Assembly: GCA_963971425.1 (NCBI GenBank)
Contig: OZ020521.1
Coordinates: forward strand, 2,234,501 to 2,298,500
Source: Bryoerythrophyllum caledonicum
Lineage: Eukaryota > Streptophyta > Bryopsida > Pottiales > Pottiaceae
Length of the DNA: 64,000 bases
Direction: 5' to 3'
The notes under the pieces: generated by a model
What the model saw: only the letters and a program-made list of their open reading frames with translations
The model's database searches: none
What the model was told of the DNA's origin: nothing
Translations under genes and position numbers: made by a program
In this document: positions 42,629-54,059 of the stretch, piece by piece
How the letters are laid out: each line of letters opens with the position of its first letter
Position numbering within the stretch: position 1 is the first letter of the stretch

Positions 42629-43010
42629 AAAAGAAAATCACCTTAAAATATCCAAATCCAACCTTATGATGATATTTCCCTACACACCAATGTTTAGAGG
42701 TAGAGAAGAACTGTAGCATATTCAAAAGAAGTGCGCAAATAATGGAGTTTAAAAAATGCCATTCGACGTTTTATTTTTTTGTAAACTAAATTTGTTTCCA
42801 AATGATAATTCAAACTTTGAATTAGAAGGTTTTCACTACATGTTGAAAGAGCAAAATGTGAAAAATATGACGATCTCTAGGTTTTATGTAGAGAAGACGT
42901 ATTTCAAATTTTACAAGTTTGGGTTTGAAATTTTTTGATAGTGTCCATGGCACTAAATCATGCATAACCTCAACCATTTTATGCTTTTTCAATATAATTT
43001 AGCATTTCTA
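42629..43010 (+). repeat. Copy of the dispersed AT-rich repeat
   Basis: Shares ACACACCAATGTTTAGAGGTAGAGA, GTAGCATATTCAAAA and ATGACGATCTCTAGGTTTTATGT-type blocks with 44230-44740 and 49880-50150. It follows directly on the kinase-like pseudogene. No ORF of note. Confidence 0.6.
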
Positions 43011-43277
43011 GAAATTACCCCCATTTGAAACGCCTCCTCGGTCCCTACTCATACAACATGTCTTATATATACTTAGTTGCCTTAGAAGTTAAATATCCGT
43101 ACTTCAACATTTTTACTCTGTCAAAATATATTTTTTTTATGTCTATTTATATTTTATTCAATACACGTCTAACTTTACAAGAATTTGGTCTACTATGTGG
43201 AGTAATTTCCACACCCATTTGCATCTATAGAAGTTCAGTAGCCGTTTGCGCTTGCTTTGTAGGAAATCTGAAAATTA

Positions 43278-43814
43278 ATGATATCCTCAAATAAATCACC
43301 GTGCTTAATACTTATGAACGTCGGAACCTTCATTAGCATACCACAAGAAAACACAGTCTCTTTATGCACATGTGGAACCCAAAGATGTCATTGTAATGCC
43401 AAATTCAAACCAGATATATCTAGCATCAAAGGACTACCATATGAAGACCCCCCACCAGACCACATAAATACACTCCTTGCTATCCAATTTATTAAAATTA
43501 AATATTGTAATGATAGATTTTCACCATAAGCAATCAAAAACAAAATTAATAAATATCAACCACTTATTAATGACATTGCAGCTTTTGGATGGAAATTTGA
43601 CCCCCTTATTGTCATTGTTGCAGGAGCTAGAGCTACCACATTTATCCCCTCTATGAAAAGTCTCAAAAAAACATTCAATATCCCCATTAATCCGATAAAA
43701 AAGACATTCACAAGAACCAAAACCATTGATATCCAACATGCAATGTCCATACTTCTACACAAACGTAAACTTGAAAATTACCAATCTCTCCTAGAATTAT
43801 ATGATATCCCTTAA
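43278..43814 (+). pseudogene. Possible C-terminal remnant of a LINE (non-LTR) ORF2
   Basis: One frame, with a stop at 43527-43529, reads a Cys/His patch (CTCGTQRCHC) followed by YCNDRFSP, KINKYQPLINDIAAFGWK, PLIVIVAGARATTFIPSMK and ILLHKRKLEN. The latter blocks resemble the region after the reverse transcriptase in some plant LINE proteins, from memory of the family. The reverse transcriptase itself is absent, so this would be a 5'-truncated copy, as LINE copies usually are. Confidence 0.35.
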
Positions 43815-44030
43815 AAACCTCTCAAAACACACATTTAATCTCTACAGATCACCTTGGTAGCTCTAGTCGGTCCTTGGTTTCCGGTTACTGGTTATTAGCT
43901 TGTTGGTTACATAGTGTTTATTCTCGAGAGGAGTAGTTCCATACTACTAAACCTATGTCCGGTGGACATTGATTTAGTGGTAGAACGAGTAGACATTCTA
44001 TTCACTATAGCCCTTCGAGAACTGCAGTTT

Positions 44031-44072
44031 TTCTTCTTCTTCTTCTTCTTCTTCTTCTTCTTCTTTTTCTTC
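44031..44072. repeat. (TTC)n microsatellite
   Basis: About 14 near-perfect TTC units. Confidence 0.9.
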
Positions 44073-44229
44073 CATCAATAGATTCTTGCAAGAATTTTTG
44101 AACTTTGAATAAAAGAGGTTCACATGTGCACTAGGTAGATAGCTTTGCATTGACATATCATATGTGAAAAAATAAAATATACATGATTATTGATGATTTT
44201 TTTGCTTTTGTCTACTTGATTGTATACAT

Positions 44230-44740
44230 TTATTACCATGATGTTATTTCCTTGAACACCAATTTTTAGAGATAGAAAGGAGATGTAGCATATTCAAAAA
44301 AATAGTGCAAAGAGTGGAAATTCAAAAAGCGTCTTTACACTTTTTTTTGTGAACTAAATATGTTTTAGAATTAGATCCCAAACCGTCAATAAGAAGGCTT
44401 ACACCACATCAAATAAAAATTTTAAAAAATCAAGATCTCTAATTTTTAAGTGCAAACTTTAAAAAGTTATTTTGAGACCTTTCCTAATACTGTGTGAAAA
44501 AATAATACTTGGGATGGTATTATTTAATTTTATGAAAATTCCTAGTGTCAATAGAAACTTGTAGCAATATTTTTAGAGCTTACCAATGTCCTCAATTTTT
44601 CATTTTGAATAACATAACTTTCTATCTAAAGGTTGTGTGTGACAAAGCTACTATTATGTTGTATCTTCACTAAAAATTCAAAAATTCATGATTAAAATTT
44701 AGACCATGGAAACCTGCCCGAAAAATAAAACAACCTCCAG
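44230..44740 (+). repeat. Copy of the dispersed AT-rich repeat
   Basis: Shares ACCAATTTTTAGAGATAGA, TGTAGCATATTCAAAA, GTGCAAAGAGTGGA and AATAAGAAGG with the copies near 42.7 and 49.9 kb. Non-coding. Confidence 0.6.
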
Positions 44741-44869
44741 AAGAAAAGGGTGTCTAAGATTCAACTCCTAAAGGGTGGTGACCATGTTTCATCACAACCT
44801 CTCCAAAACGCCCCATTTCAATATGTCGTAGTCTGGTGGTTCGTTATTCTCAAAATTAACCGAAATTAA

Positions 44870-46274
44870 CCTTATGCAAGCCTACCTTACCAGATCGTTT
44901 CGAGGGATTTTTATTGTGCATTAAACTCTTTAAATCTTAACAACAATTCACACATAATACCTCGGCACATCCCCGAGGATGGCTTCCCCGGTACCTTAGT
45001 AACCGGTAACAAGTAACCACATGTGTTTCAGTTAAACTCTGTTGAGCGTCAGAGTAGATTTTCGGTAAGTTTTTACAGTGCCCGGAAAGTCACTGCCCTC
45101 CGTTCTCGTACTCCAAAGGCCACAATATCCACAATCTAACCCTACACCTTGAAAGAGTTAAAAAGGTCACAGCCAATTTACCGGTCTTCACAATCTACCG
45201 GGAACTTGTTACGCTGAAGCGGTCACGCAAGCCCGGGTTCCAACTACAACTACACTCAATGAATCAAACCAAGAAGATACAAGACTCACAACAAGTTAGT
45301 ACTAAGCAAATCATATGAGTAAGACAACCTTCCACGGGGATCGTCGGAATTCGTCCACTGTAAGGGTAATAATCCCGGAATTCTCCGGACTCAGGCTTAG
45401 CCGAGATGTCTCCCGGTGTACCGAGAGAAGGGGGATGTCACCCCCTACTCCCCACCAATCCAAATACTTCTCACTTAAAGGAGGCTATCATAAATAGCCG
45501 TGGGCTTCCCGGATCCCATCCGTTAAAGCAACTCTTCCTGGTCCCATTGATGAAAAGTCTAGAGTATAAGTCCCAGACCTCACTCTACCTATCTAACCCG
45601 GATATCCTAGCCCCTTGGAAAGTCTCTACTCACACTCAATCACATAACACACAACAAGTCACAACCTTGCATACCTAGCAAAGACACACTAGGAGGATTC
45701 AACTCTCTCCCGGTATACTCACACGAGCTCAACAAAGACTCTGTACACAAGCAATGAAGGCAAGACACGAGCACATCAACAAAGAGAAGAGTACTTAACA
45801 CAAGAGCCCAAGGCCCTTAAATACACAAAGGCTACTAACTACACTCCAAAACTAGATCTCCAAAAGGTGAAAATGGCATCTAAAGAGTGCACTAAAGTCA
45901 ATAGCAACCCTCCAAACTTGACCCCAAAAGGACGAAACGGCATCTAGAGAGTGCACTAAAGTCAATAGCTATCATCCAAAAGAAGATCCACTATAGGACA
46001 AACAACATCTAGATCCTAAAATCAAAGGTAGCCTAGTCACCGGCGGATTACTGGTAGACTAGTAAACCGGAAGACTCCCGATCCCGAGACTGGTGAACCT
46101 TTCCCTAACAAAAGTAAGTAGCGGGAGAAACCACTTAAGTGGAAATGACCGGGTGCGCAATGGGCCCTATCGACATCACTACTTTCACCCTAGTGTTTAA
46201 ATCTAGCAACTTAAAACAACTTCCCACCAACCGGTGGGATAAATCAACAATAACACATAACATATAACAAAGGC
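44870..46274. other. Non-coding CCGG-rich DNA of a transposon relic
   Basis: No gene; ACCGG-rich stretches and short direct repeats (for example GGCATCTARAGAGTGCACTAAAGTCAATAGC at ~45873 and ~45932). Probably the 3' non-coding part of an element whose coding remnant is the ORF at 46275-46652. Confidence 0.35.
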
Positions 46275-46652
46275 TCAACTGGAAGACTCTTCCGGTTGAT
46301 ACATAGAGGGATTGCCACTACGGTTGGAAGTACCCACATGGTCAAGAGAATCCACCGGGAGGTCGGATGTCTCAACTTGGACGTCTACCGGTGGAGTGGG
46401 GATATCTACCGGAAGGTTGGGTGTATCTATAGATACACGCGGAGTCTCCTTGAGCTCAATTAGTATGGCATAAGAGGACTCCACCAAGGACTCCGAGGTT
46501 AAGGACGGGAGGTCTACCGGTCCTTTCCCAGTTGAAGTTATTAGGAGGTTTGTTTTTCTTTTGTAGACCTTCATACCCCACTCTTTGGGGGATGGGGAAT
46601 CCACCCGATTCACCGGTAGAGCCATGTTGTCCGGAGTGGACAAGATCTTCAA
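46275..46652 (-). CDS. Pro/Ser/Thr-rich ORF remnant (125 aa), unassigned
   Basis: Low-complexity protein with repeated L/I-PVD and TPxxPVD motifs and no domain I recognise. It may be the tail of a gag-like element whose other parts are lost: the intact relative at 52089-54059 also ends in a Pro/Ser/Thr-rich region, but I see no convincing alignment. Could equally be a chance ORF. Confidence 0.25.
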   Translation of the reverse strand: MKILSTPDNMALPVNRVDSPSPKEWGMKVYKRKTNLLITSTGKGPVDLPSLTSESLVESSYAILIELKETPRVSIDTPNLPVDIPTPPVDVQVETSDLPVDSLDHVGTSNRSGNPSMYQPEESSS

Positions 46653-46799
46653 AATGCCTGTACTTCCATCAATCTCCCTATTTACTTGTCACAAACTCCG
46701 GTACGGCCCGGAAACACAAGTCTACCGGTCAACCCGTAGACAACTCCGGAACACTTTGCTAGAATATGTGGATATAGGTGTCTCACACGTGTAGCAACA

Positions 46800-48214
46800 T
46801 ACTAACAACACAAGGTCACATAAAATTGTAACGAGGAGAGGACTTGGGATTCAAAGACTTAGAAAGAGGTTTTTCCCCGGTCGACCAGGAAAAAGATAGG
46901 AAATGAGGGCAAGACCTAAAAATGATAGGAGGATGGAGACAACTCAAAAAAATGACTTGCCACAAGGCTAGGACAATCGACAACAACTAATATAGACTAC
47001 ACATGTAAACAAGACAATAAGGTCTAGATGGAGTCCCCCAGGGGCTTTTTCTCTAGACCGGGGAGGATGTTGCCGGGGAGTTGCCCCGGTAGAAAAGAGA
47101 GGAAAAAGACTCACAAATAATAAATTTGCACAAACAAAAGAAACCCAACGTGGGCAAGAGTCACCTTTGTTGTTGCACCCGCAATCTCCTTTCTTTGTCT
47201 TTTTTATCTTCTCGCCTTGGCCACTAATCTCCTCCACCACCACCAAACCCTAAGAAACGCGCACCTCTTCTTCCAAACCCTAGCTTGCGCACACCTCTTC
47301 CACGACCTTCAAGACACTTGAAAAGCCTCCTCTTCTTCTTCTTCTTCCTCCTAGTTGCACCACCTCCTCTTCAAATCTTCTCTTTGAAACTCCAACTTGC
47401 ACCCTTGTAGCACCTCCTTCTCTTCTTCTTCAAAACCCCAACTCCGAAACAAACAAATAGAGAGAGAGCAAGAGAGTATAAGAGAGAGAACTAGAGAGGG
47501 AGATAGAGGAGAAGATTTGAGGGGGGGGAAAGGTTTTAGAGAAGGAGGGGGAGAGGAGAGTCCTTGGAGGAGAGAAGAAAACTTCTAGAGGGAGGGAAAA
47601 TTCGGGGAGGGGAATTTCGGGAAGGGGACTGTTGGAGGCGGCTGGAGCTACCCGGGTGATACCCTGGTACATAGGTACCAGCCCATACTTGGGTTGATAC
47701 CCAGGCTAGTTCATACCCGGGTTGATATCCGGATATGTATTTTTTAATTTAAAAAAAATCTTTTTCTTTCCTTTTCCTATTTATATTTTCTTTTCAAATA
47801 AAATGAAATCCTTACTCTTTCAAATAAGAATTTAAGTTTTCTACAACAATTAAAGTAGAAAATAAACCTAATAACTAAACTACAAAGAAACACTACTAAA
47901 TAGTCTATGTATTTGGCAAAGACTTTATTAATTAATTTAGCACTAAGTGGTGATTTGGAACTTTGTCCCAGAGACTTTCCCGGACATCCTCTTTTAGGTT
48001 TTCCGGGCACAAAAACTAATTAGTTAAAGATCAAGTTTTATCACCACTATAATGCTAATTAACGAGTTAAGCTTTTCACTACTTTTGCTATTTGTTATCT
48101 AATCTAATTCCACACAATACCAACTACTTTCCTATTTAATTAACACTAAAAACCCTATTTTAACTAAATTTTTTGGTAGGGGCAACCAAATGGGAGTTTT
48201 AGACTCCCATACTA
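46800..48214. other. Gene-free 5' flank of the same relic
   Basis: Contains a GA-rich block (47455-47640), an imperfect repeat of ATACCCGGGTTGATA (47650-47740) and a right end TAACTAAATTTTTTGG near 48170 similar to the ends near 38430 and 54530. No gene supported. Confidence 0.4.
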
Positions 48215-49094
48215 TCGTACTACTAAACTCATAATCTACGTAGTAAACCACGCAGCGATCAACCACGCGGTGAACCGTGCAGTGAACAACAAAAACATTG
48301 CAGTCAACCGCGCAGTTAAATGCGCGGTCAACCGTGTAGTGAGTCTTGTTTTTTTTTTTGTAAAATAAAAACTATATTGAAATGGTTGGACTATTGTTGC
48401 AAAGCAAGCGCCAATTGTTAATTATTGTGTGGTTTATTGCGCAGTTTTGAAATTTAGGGTTTTAAGTTTCTTGGTGTGTCAAGTTTGCATTTGTGTGTTG
48501 CAATTTGTGCTCTTGATTACAAATTTGACGTTCAAAATATTTTTTTAGTGAAGCACTGAAAGATTGAATTGTAAATTATGAGTTGTAAACTTGGAGTACA
48601 AAAGTTGTGAAGTTGGAGTTGTAATCTTGGAGGTTGGTATACAAAGTTGGAGTTGCAAAATTGCATACTTGAGTTGTGGAGATTGAAATTACAAGTTTTG
48701 AGGTGAGATTGCAAGTTTTGAGATTGTAATTGCAAATTGAATTTGTGGGTGTGTAAAATTGAGATTGTAATTGCAAGTTGAGTTTGTGGGGGTGTGAAAT
48801 TTGCATTTGTCTGTTGCAATTTATGCTTATCAAAAAAAAAATTGAAACTCTTTATTACAAATTTGACGTTCAAAACATTTTTGGAATTCCATGTTAAAAT
48901 GCAAAAAATCTAAAACCTATTTTTTTTCTTCTATTCTATGTTATTACATTATTAAAATCCATGCATAGGTCTCAGTTTAGACATATTTATATTTTATGTA
49001 GATTGTTGTTATCTTTTTTTAAAATATTTTGTGATACAAAAACTACATTAAAATGGTTGAATTAATGCGTTGCAAAGCAAGCGCCAACTGCTAG
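48215..49094 (+). mobile_element. Non-autonomous Helitron, copy C
   Basis: Begins TCGTACTACTAAA after an A and ends GCGCCAACTGCTAG before a T. The 3' hairpin (GCGTTGC, AAA, GCAAGCGC) precedes CTAG by ~10 bases. It carries GCGGTCAACCG-type subrepeats near its 5' end and two 41-bp units. Same family as 18608-19376 and 59204-60251. Non-coding; the ORFs translating as NLQLQSQ repeats are artefacts. Confidence 0.82.
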
Positions 49095-51638
49095 TGCAAA
49101 CAATAAAAAAGAAACAAAAAAATCATTATACATATTTCCAAGCGTAAAATTTTAATCCCTAAAGGACAAATGCATTTAAGAGGAATCTCTACTCTTTTTA
49201 TTAATGGATTATTGTGCAATTTAAATTATTTAAAAATCCCTCTTTAAAGAGTCTAATTGTCATATGAAGGTTAAGTTATTATATCAACTTGTGTTGTTGG
49301 AGAGTCATGGATGGACCACGAATAAAAAGATAACAAGTAAATTGGCTTTTGAAAGCACAAATTTAGATAAATCTAAATATTTGAAGATTATGGAATTTAG
49401 ATATATAATATATATGAGGTATAATATATTATAACATTTTAATGTGATTCAATTCAATGATATAAAATAGTTTAATTTACACATGTTTATTTATAAAAAA
49501 TTAAAGATCTTCAAATGGTTCTTTGAAAAACATATATATGGTTAATATCAAGAAAGGTGACTTAACCCCTAAGGTACCGTGACAATTTTACACCAAAAAC
49601 ACTTCAAAATTAATGGATTCTAGTGCAATGAATAAAGAGGGTAACAAAAAATTTTATTTTTAGTTCTGACCGTAGGATCTCAATAAAGGCTTATTAAGTA
49701 ATTCATGTACAAAATTTCATAAACTTTGACCGCACGGATTGAAAGATTATAGTGTTTGAAGTCAAGAAAATGGTTTATTTTCTTCCCTGCGTTTAGTGGA
49801 TCAGCAGACTTTGACTTCAGCTGGTGTCAAAAAGTTTCACTACACAAGGTCTAAATCTATTACCATCTTGTTAAGCATGATGTTAGCTCCATACACACCA
49901 ATTTTTAGAGGTAGAGACGGGGTGTAGCATATTCAAAACAAGTGTGCAAGGAGTGGAGGCTCGAAATTTGTTAATTCACACTTTTTTAAATTTTAACTTA
50001 ATATGTTTTCGATTGATAATCCGAATGGTTAATAAGAAGGTTTACATTACATATTGTTGTGGAAAAAATAAAAAGTGAAAAATATGAAGATCTCTAGGTT
50101 TTATGTGGAAAAGAAGAAGTTTTTTTGGTACCTTGCCCAACAATGAGTGACAATGTGTGAAAATGTTTGACTTGGGTCGGTATGCTATTTTTCACTAAAG
50201 ACAAGAACTTTTTTTTGACAACATGAAGGGAAATAATATTACTTGTGAGTACTGAAAATCTCACTTTCAATAGAGTGTCCTATCAAAAGTTTTTGGAGGT
50301 GCCCGAGGTGCCCGCCCTCCCCATTTAAAATTCAAAACCCTATAACTTTTTCATCAAATGTCCAATTTAGGAAAAAATTGTTTTTCCACTAAGCTCTTGG
50401 TAATTTCTTTATATAGTAAAAATTTTCAAGAAGAATGTTGGAAATTGACACCATAGGAACCTGACCGAACTTTCAGAAAGCCCATTTTTGACACTTGGTA
50501 CCTTAGGGGTTAAACTGGAATTTATTTGAAGTTCGAAGCTAAATGGCTTCTAATTAATAGACAAAAGAAAAGAAAATCACAGACTAGTGGACATTGGATT
50601 TTGTTTTTATTATTTTAAATTCACGAGTATAATCCACTTTTGACATTGGAAGTGCAGTAATCTCAATGGCGCGGCGGGACAAGGCATCGCTTGATTTGCA
50701 ATCAATCTATATCCTATTAAATTCACTATATACTAATATTTTTGCAACTTTACTTGTATCAATCTTCTCCATAAAAACCTCTAGTCCCTTGATGAAAAAC
50801 CACAATATTGTCTATTATGGGGCCTCTTTTATCTTGATAGCATAGTGCAACACATTTTTGCAAACTAATTTGTATTTTCAACTTGAATTAATAATTAAAG
50901 CTATTTTTTTTGTTTTTTTTGTTTGTCAATGACCATATGTGGTTCACCTATGCCAACTATAAGCATTTGAGTCCATTTTTATAATTTTAAGCGCTCCAAA
51001 ATCCATGGCAGTCACTCAAAATGAATTTGGCTATGATCTCATTGATCATATCTCAAGGCAGTTTTTAACATATATATGGTTAATATCAATAATTGAAAAA
51101 CATATATATGGTTAATATTTTCAATAATTGTTGACATTTTTTTTTATCAATAGATGTCTTAGCGCAAGAACATGTCTGAGTGTTACCTAGGTTTTAGCTT
51201 CACCGGTATTTAGTGATTTTTTTATTGTATATCAGGATGTAAATAAGTTTGGTATATAAACATTCATTTATTAAATTAGAAACCATGATTCATAATGGCT
51301 CTTCAAGTTTTTCATCTAAAAACATGATAAGTTCCCAAATGTCATCAGTGTAAATAAAAGTGAGATAAAAATTATAGATGTACTATTTTACAATAGACCT
51401 AGTGTAGATGATGTAGCTAAAATTTGGTTTCAAGATAGGGTTCACAAAATTGCATGCATTAGATGATAATAATATTTCTGTGTCAAAAGAGTAATCTATA
51501 ATTTTGCTAGTAGCAAATTAAAGTTCAACTGCTATGTGTAGATATTTTGCAAAAATTGAAGGAAAATTCCAATTCTAAAAAGTTAAATGTGATAAAATAT
51601 TTCTTCGTCCCACCATCGAGCCCATGCTTACAAGACTT
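49095..51638. other. AT-rich gene-free DNA with the fullest copy of the dispersed repeat
   Basis: About 49640-50520 contains the longest version of the repeat whose parts recur at 17580-17880, 20940-21560, 39960-40300, 42629-43010 and 44230-44740. The rest has no recognisable gene. Confidence 0.5.
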
Positions 51639-51643
51639 AGATT

Positions 51644-51908
51644 TGTTAGAGATTAGAGTTGCTTGTTGTTATTATGATATCATAAATAGTTGAGGTAGAT
51701 TTAGAAGGGAAAGTAAATGGGAGAAAATTGAGAGAGGTGAAACGAACTTAAAGTAGTTCCATATATATTGGCAAAGGTTGTTACCAATTACTACTATAAA
51801 TGAAGGCCTTCAAAAGAAGGCCATATCTCACTCCAAACATTGTTTGTAATACCTTGTGGGTTTCATTTTTTTGCACAATCATTTATCTACTTCATTTGAA
51901 CCTCAATA
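51644..51908 (+). repeat. 5' LTR of the copia element
   Basis: Matches the 3' LTR along its length: GTTAGAGATTAGAG, GATATCATAAATAGTTGAGG, GGTGAAACGAACTTAAA, GGCAAAGGTTGTTA, TGTAATACCTTGTGGG, GAACCTCAATA. A poor match to an initiator-Met tRNA binding site follows (GGTTATGGGC). Confidence 0.85.
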
Positions 51909-52088
51909 GGTTATGGGCTATTGCACTTCGTAGAGACAGTATCCCTCCGGAAACCCCTCAATCGTCACTAAGAGCTTTCCAAAGTAACCGCTCCGGTTTT
52001 GTTTCCACAGAGACCTAATGTACTTCTTTCCAATATTCCGGATTACTAAACTTAACACAGCAATTCGTTCACAAGTTAGCTGTAGTCT

Positions 52089-54059
52089 TTACTTACTTAG
52101 GTTGGGTCCGGATCCTTCCGGAGTCCGGATTATGTACAACGTTTTCCGGAAAGAAATCTCCGAAATTCGGGAGTGGGCAACCACCACCACAGTACTGGCG
52201 TTCAGCGGTGGAGGGGGCTGTTCCGGTGATCCTTCCGGGATCGGGGGTGCTGGTGTTTCCGTCGCGGAAGCTGACTTGGTCTCTTGGACCAGGTCTCTGT
52301 AGCTTCCGGAGGGACTCCTCGGTCCGGATGCCAACCTCTTGGAGACGGACCTTGGTGGGACAGGGATGCCACCTTCCGCCGGAGGATCTGGCAGACGCAT
52401 GTTGGGTGGCGACAGGATATCCGGAAGGGTCTTCAGGATCTCACTCGTACTTGGGTTGGGAAGTACGATGCCCTCCGCTGGCGTCTGGGGTGACGGAGTG
52501 TCCAGAGACTCCGGATTTGCTGAAGTGCCCGGATGTCCTGGGGAGGCTGTGGTCCGTGTTGGTGTCGTGGTGTTGTCCGGTCCAGGTGCTGCTGAGTCTT
52601 CCGGAGGTTCCACGGTGACGTTGTCAACCAACATCTTCATCTGGTCCCAGGTCCGGCCCATCTTCTCCGCTTGGTTTAGGAGAAACCGGATGATGTTGGC
52701 CCTGGTGACCTTCTCTTTCTTCTCCACCAGTTCGGAGAAGAGCCGGCTCCGGTTGACCACATCGACTGGAACTTGCAAGGCCGCCCGGACCTCCGTTAGG
52801 GCCGCTGCGGAAGCAAGGGCCTTCGCCTCGGCTTCCTTCTGGGCCGTCACCGCCAGGGCTGCTTCGGCGAGATAACGCTTCATTTTCCTCTCCATTTCCG
52901 TACTGGCCTTGTACATGGTGGAGAGTTGGGTATGTAGCGCCTTCGCATCCGTCTCCCGGTTCCGGAGCTCCTCCACCCTGTTGATGGCGTCCTCCAGCCG
53001 GTCGACGTCCAAACTTCGGAACATTTGCTCCACGCTGGTGGTGATGATGTAGTTGGTCTCCTTAAGGAGCCCAACTCTCCAGCCAATATCCCGGGTGAGC
53101 TCATCCATCAGTTTGAGCTGACCCTTGGAATCGTTCTTGTCGACCTTTCTCTTCTTCCGGCTGGTCCCCTCTGACGGTCCGGACTCGTCTTCTCCGGATG
53201 ATACAGAAGAGCTGCGTATTCTCGGACTCTCCGTCTCGGGCTCCTTCCTCCGAGGTCTCTTGGGAGCCTTTCGACCTTCCGGTGTGCCTGTGGGTGCTGC
53301 TTCCGACACAGTCTCCTTCCCTCCGGACTCCTCTTCCTCCGACTCGTCCCCTCCATACTTCTGGAAGTTAAGGACTTCATCATATTGTCGGATTTCCGTC
53401 TGGGTCAGCTGGTGGTGGTGAGCGTAAAGGTGCACCACATACGAGGCCAGAGGTGCTGTTGATTTCTTCACCTTCTGGAGATTGGCCACGAGCCGGTTGA
53501 TCAGTTCGGTCATCAACGTTCCCCAGTCGACGACGATCTTCCCCCGGAGTGCTCCAAGGAAAGTGCAGGCCCACTTCGCCACCACCCGCTTAGGCTTTTC
53601 CGGATGGAAGATAGGGTTTAAAAACCCTAGCACGAGCTGGGCATCCAGGTGCCGAAGGTCTTGGAGGTTGTAGCCATCCTTCGGGTCTGTTGGTCCTCCG
53701 AATTCCTCTGCCAGGAATTCGTCTCGCCGTTCCACTACCTTGGTGCGGCCGGCTCGGAAGTCGTAAGCCTGAGACCACTCCGGGACTCTCCAGACTTCCG
53801 GATGGGCTCTCATCAAACCCTTGTACTTCTCGTCCGGCGCCCCGACAAGTTCCCGGACGTAGACCTCTTCCCGAATGCCCCATGGAACCTCGAGCAAACC
53901 CTCACAACCCATGTACTTCAGGCTGTTCTTCAGCATGGTGAGTTCGTCCGGGTCTCCTGGTATCTTCGGGAGAACACGGATTAAAGGAGGCAGTACAACT
54001 GCCGACTCTTCGTCTCTCCGGCCGCGCCCATTCTTATCCGTCCTCTTCTTCTTTGCCAT
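52089..54059 (-). CDS. Gag-like plant transposon protein, intact (656 aa), nested in the copia element
   Basis: First ATG at 54059 (MAKKKRTDK). A globular N-terminal region includes VDWGTLMTELINRLV (~175) and SYVVHLYAHHHQL (~200), shared with the proteins at 1-1455 and 36267-37152. A Glu/Lys/Pro-rich linker with basic patches (KRPRRKEP, RKKRKVDK) could import it to the nucleus. A helical coiled coil spans ~340-500, and a Pro/Thr/Ser-rich tail completes the protein. No Cys/His zinc finger, protease, reverse transcriptase or transposase catalytic motif is visible. The best label is Transposase_32-like or gag-like structural protein of a non-autonomous element (inference). The frame is unbroken although the copia host around it is full of stops, which suggests later arrival. 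It reads against the copia genes, from ~180 bases past the 5' LTR. Confidence 0.65.
   Translation of the reverse strand: MAKKKRTDKNGRGRRDEESAVVLPPLIRVLPKIPGDPDELTMLKNSLKYMGCEGLLEVPWGIREEVYVRELVGAPDEKYKGLMRAHPEVWRVPEWSQAYDFRAGRTKVVERRDEFLAEEFGGPTDPKDGYNLQDLRHLDAQLVLGFLNPIFHPEKPKRVVAKWACTFLGALRGKIVVDWGTLMTELINRLVANLQKVKKSTAPLASYVVHLYAHHHQLTQTEIRQYDEVLNFQKYGGDESEEEESGGKETVSEAAPTGTPEGRKAPKRPRRKEPETESPRIRSSSVSSGEDESGPSEGTSRKKRKVDKNDSKGQLKLMDELTRDIGWRVGLLKETNYIITTSVEQMFRSLDVDRLEDAINRVEELRNRETDAKALHTQLSTMYKASTEMERKMKRYLAEAALAVTAQKEAEAKALASAAALTEVRAALQVPVDVVNRSRLFSELVEKKEKVTRANIIRFLLNQAEKMGRTWDQMKMLVDNVTVEPPEDSAAPGPDNTTTPTRTTASPGHPGTSANPESLDTPSPQTPAEGIVLPNPSTSEILKTLPDILSPPNMRLPDPPAEGGIPVPPRSVSKRLASGPRSPSGSYRDLVQETKSASATETPAPPIPEGSPEQPPPPLNASTVVVVAHSRISEISFRKTLYIIRTPEGSGPNLSK

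Noticed and set aside
48532..48873. ORFs translating as repeated NLQLQSQ peptides (also at 18830 and 59389)
   Set aside because: They are read-throughs of the Helitron 41-bp repeats; conservation among copies is DNA-level repeat identity.
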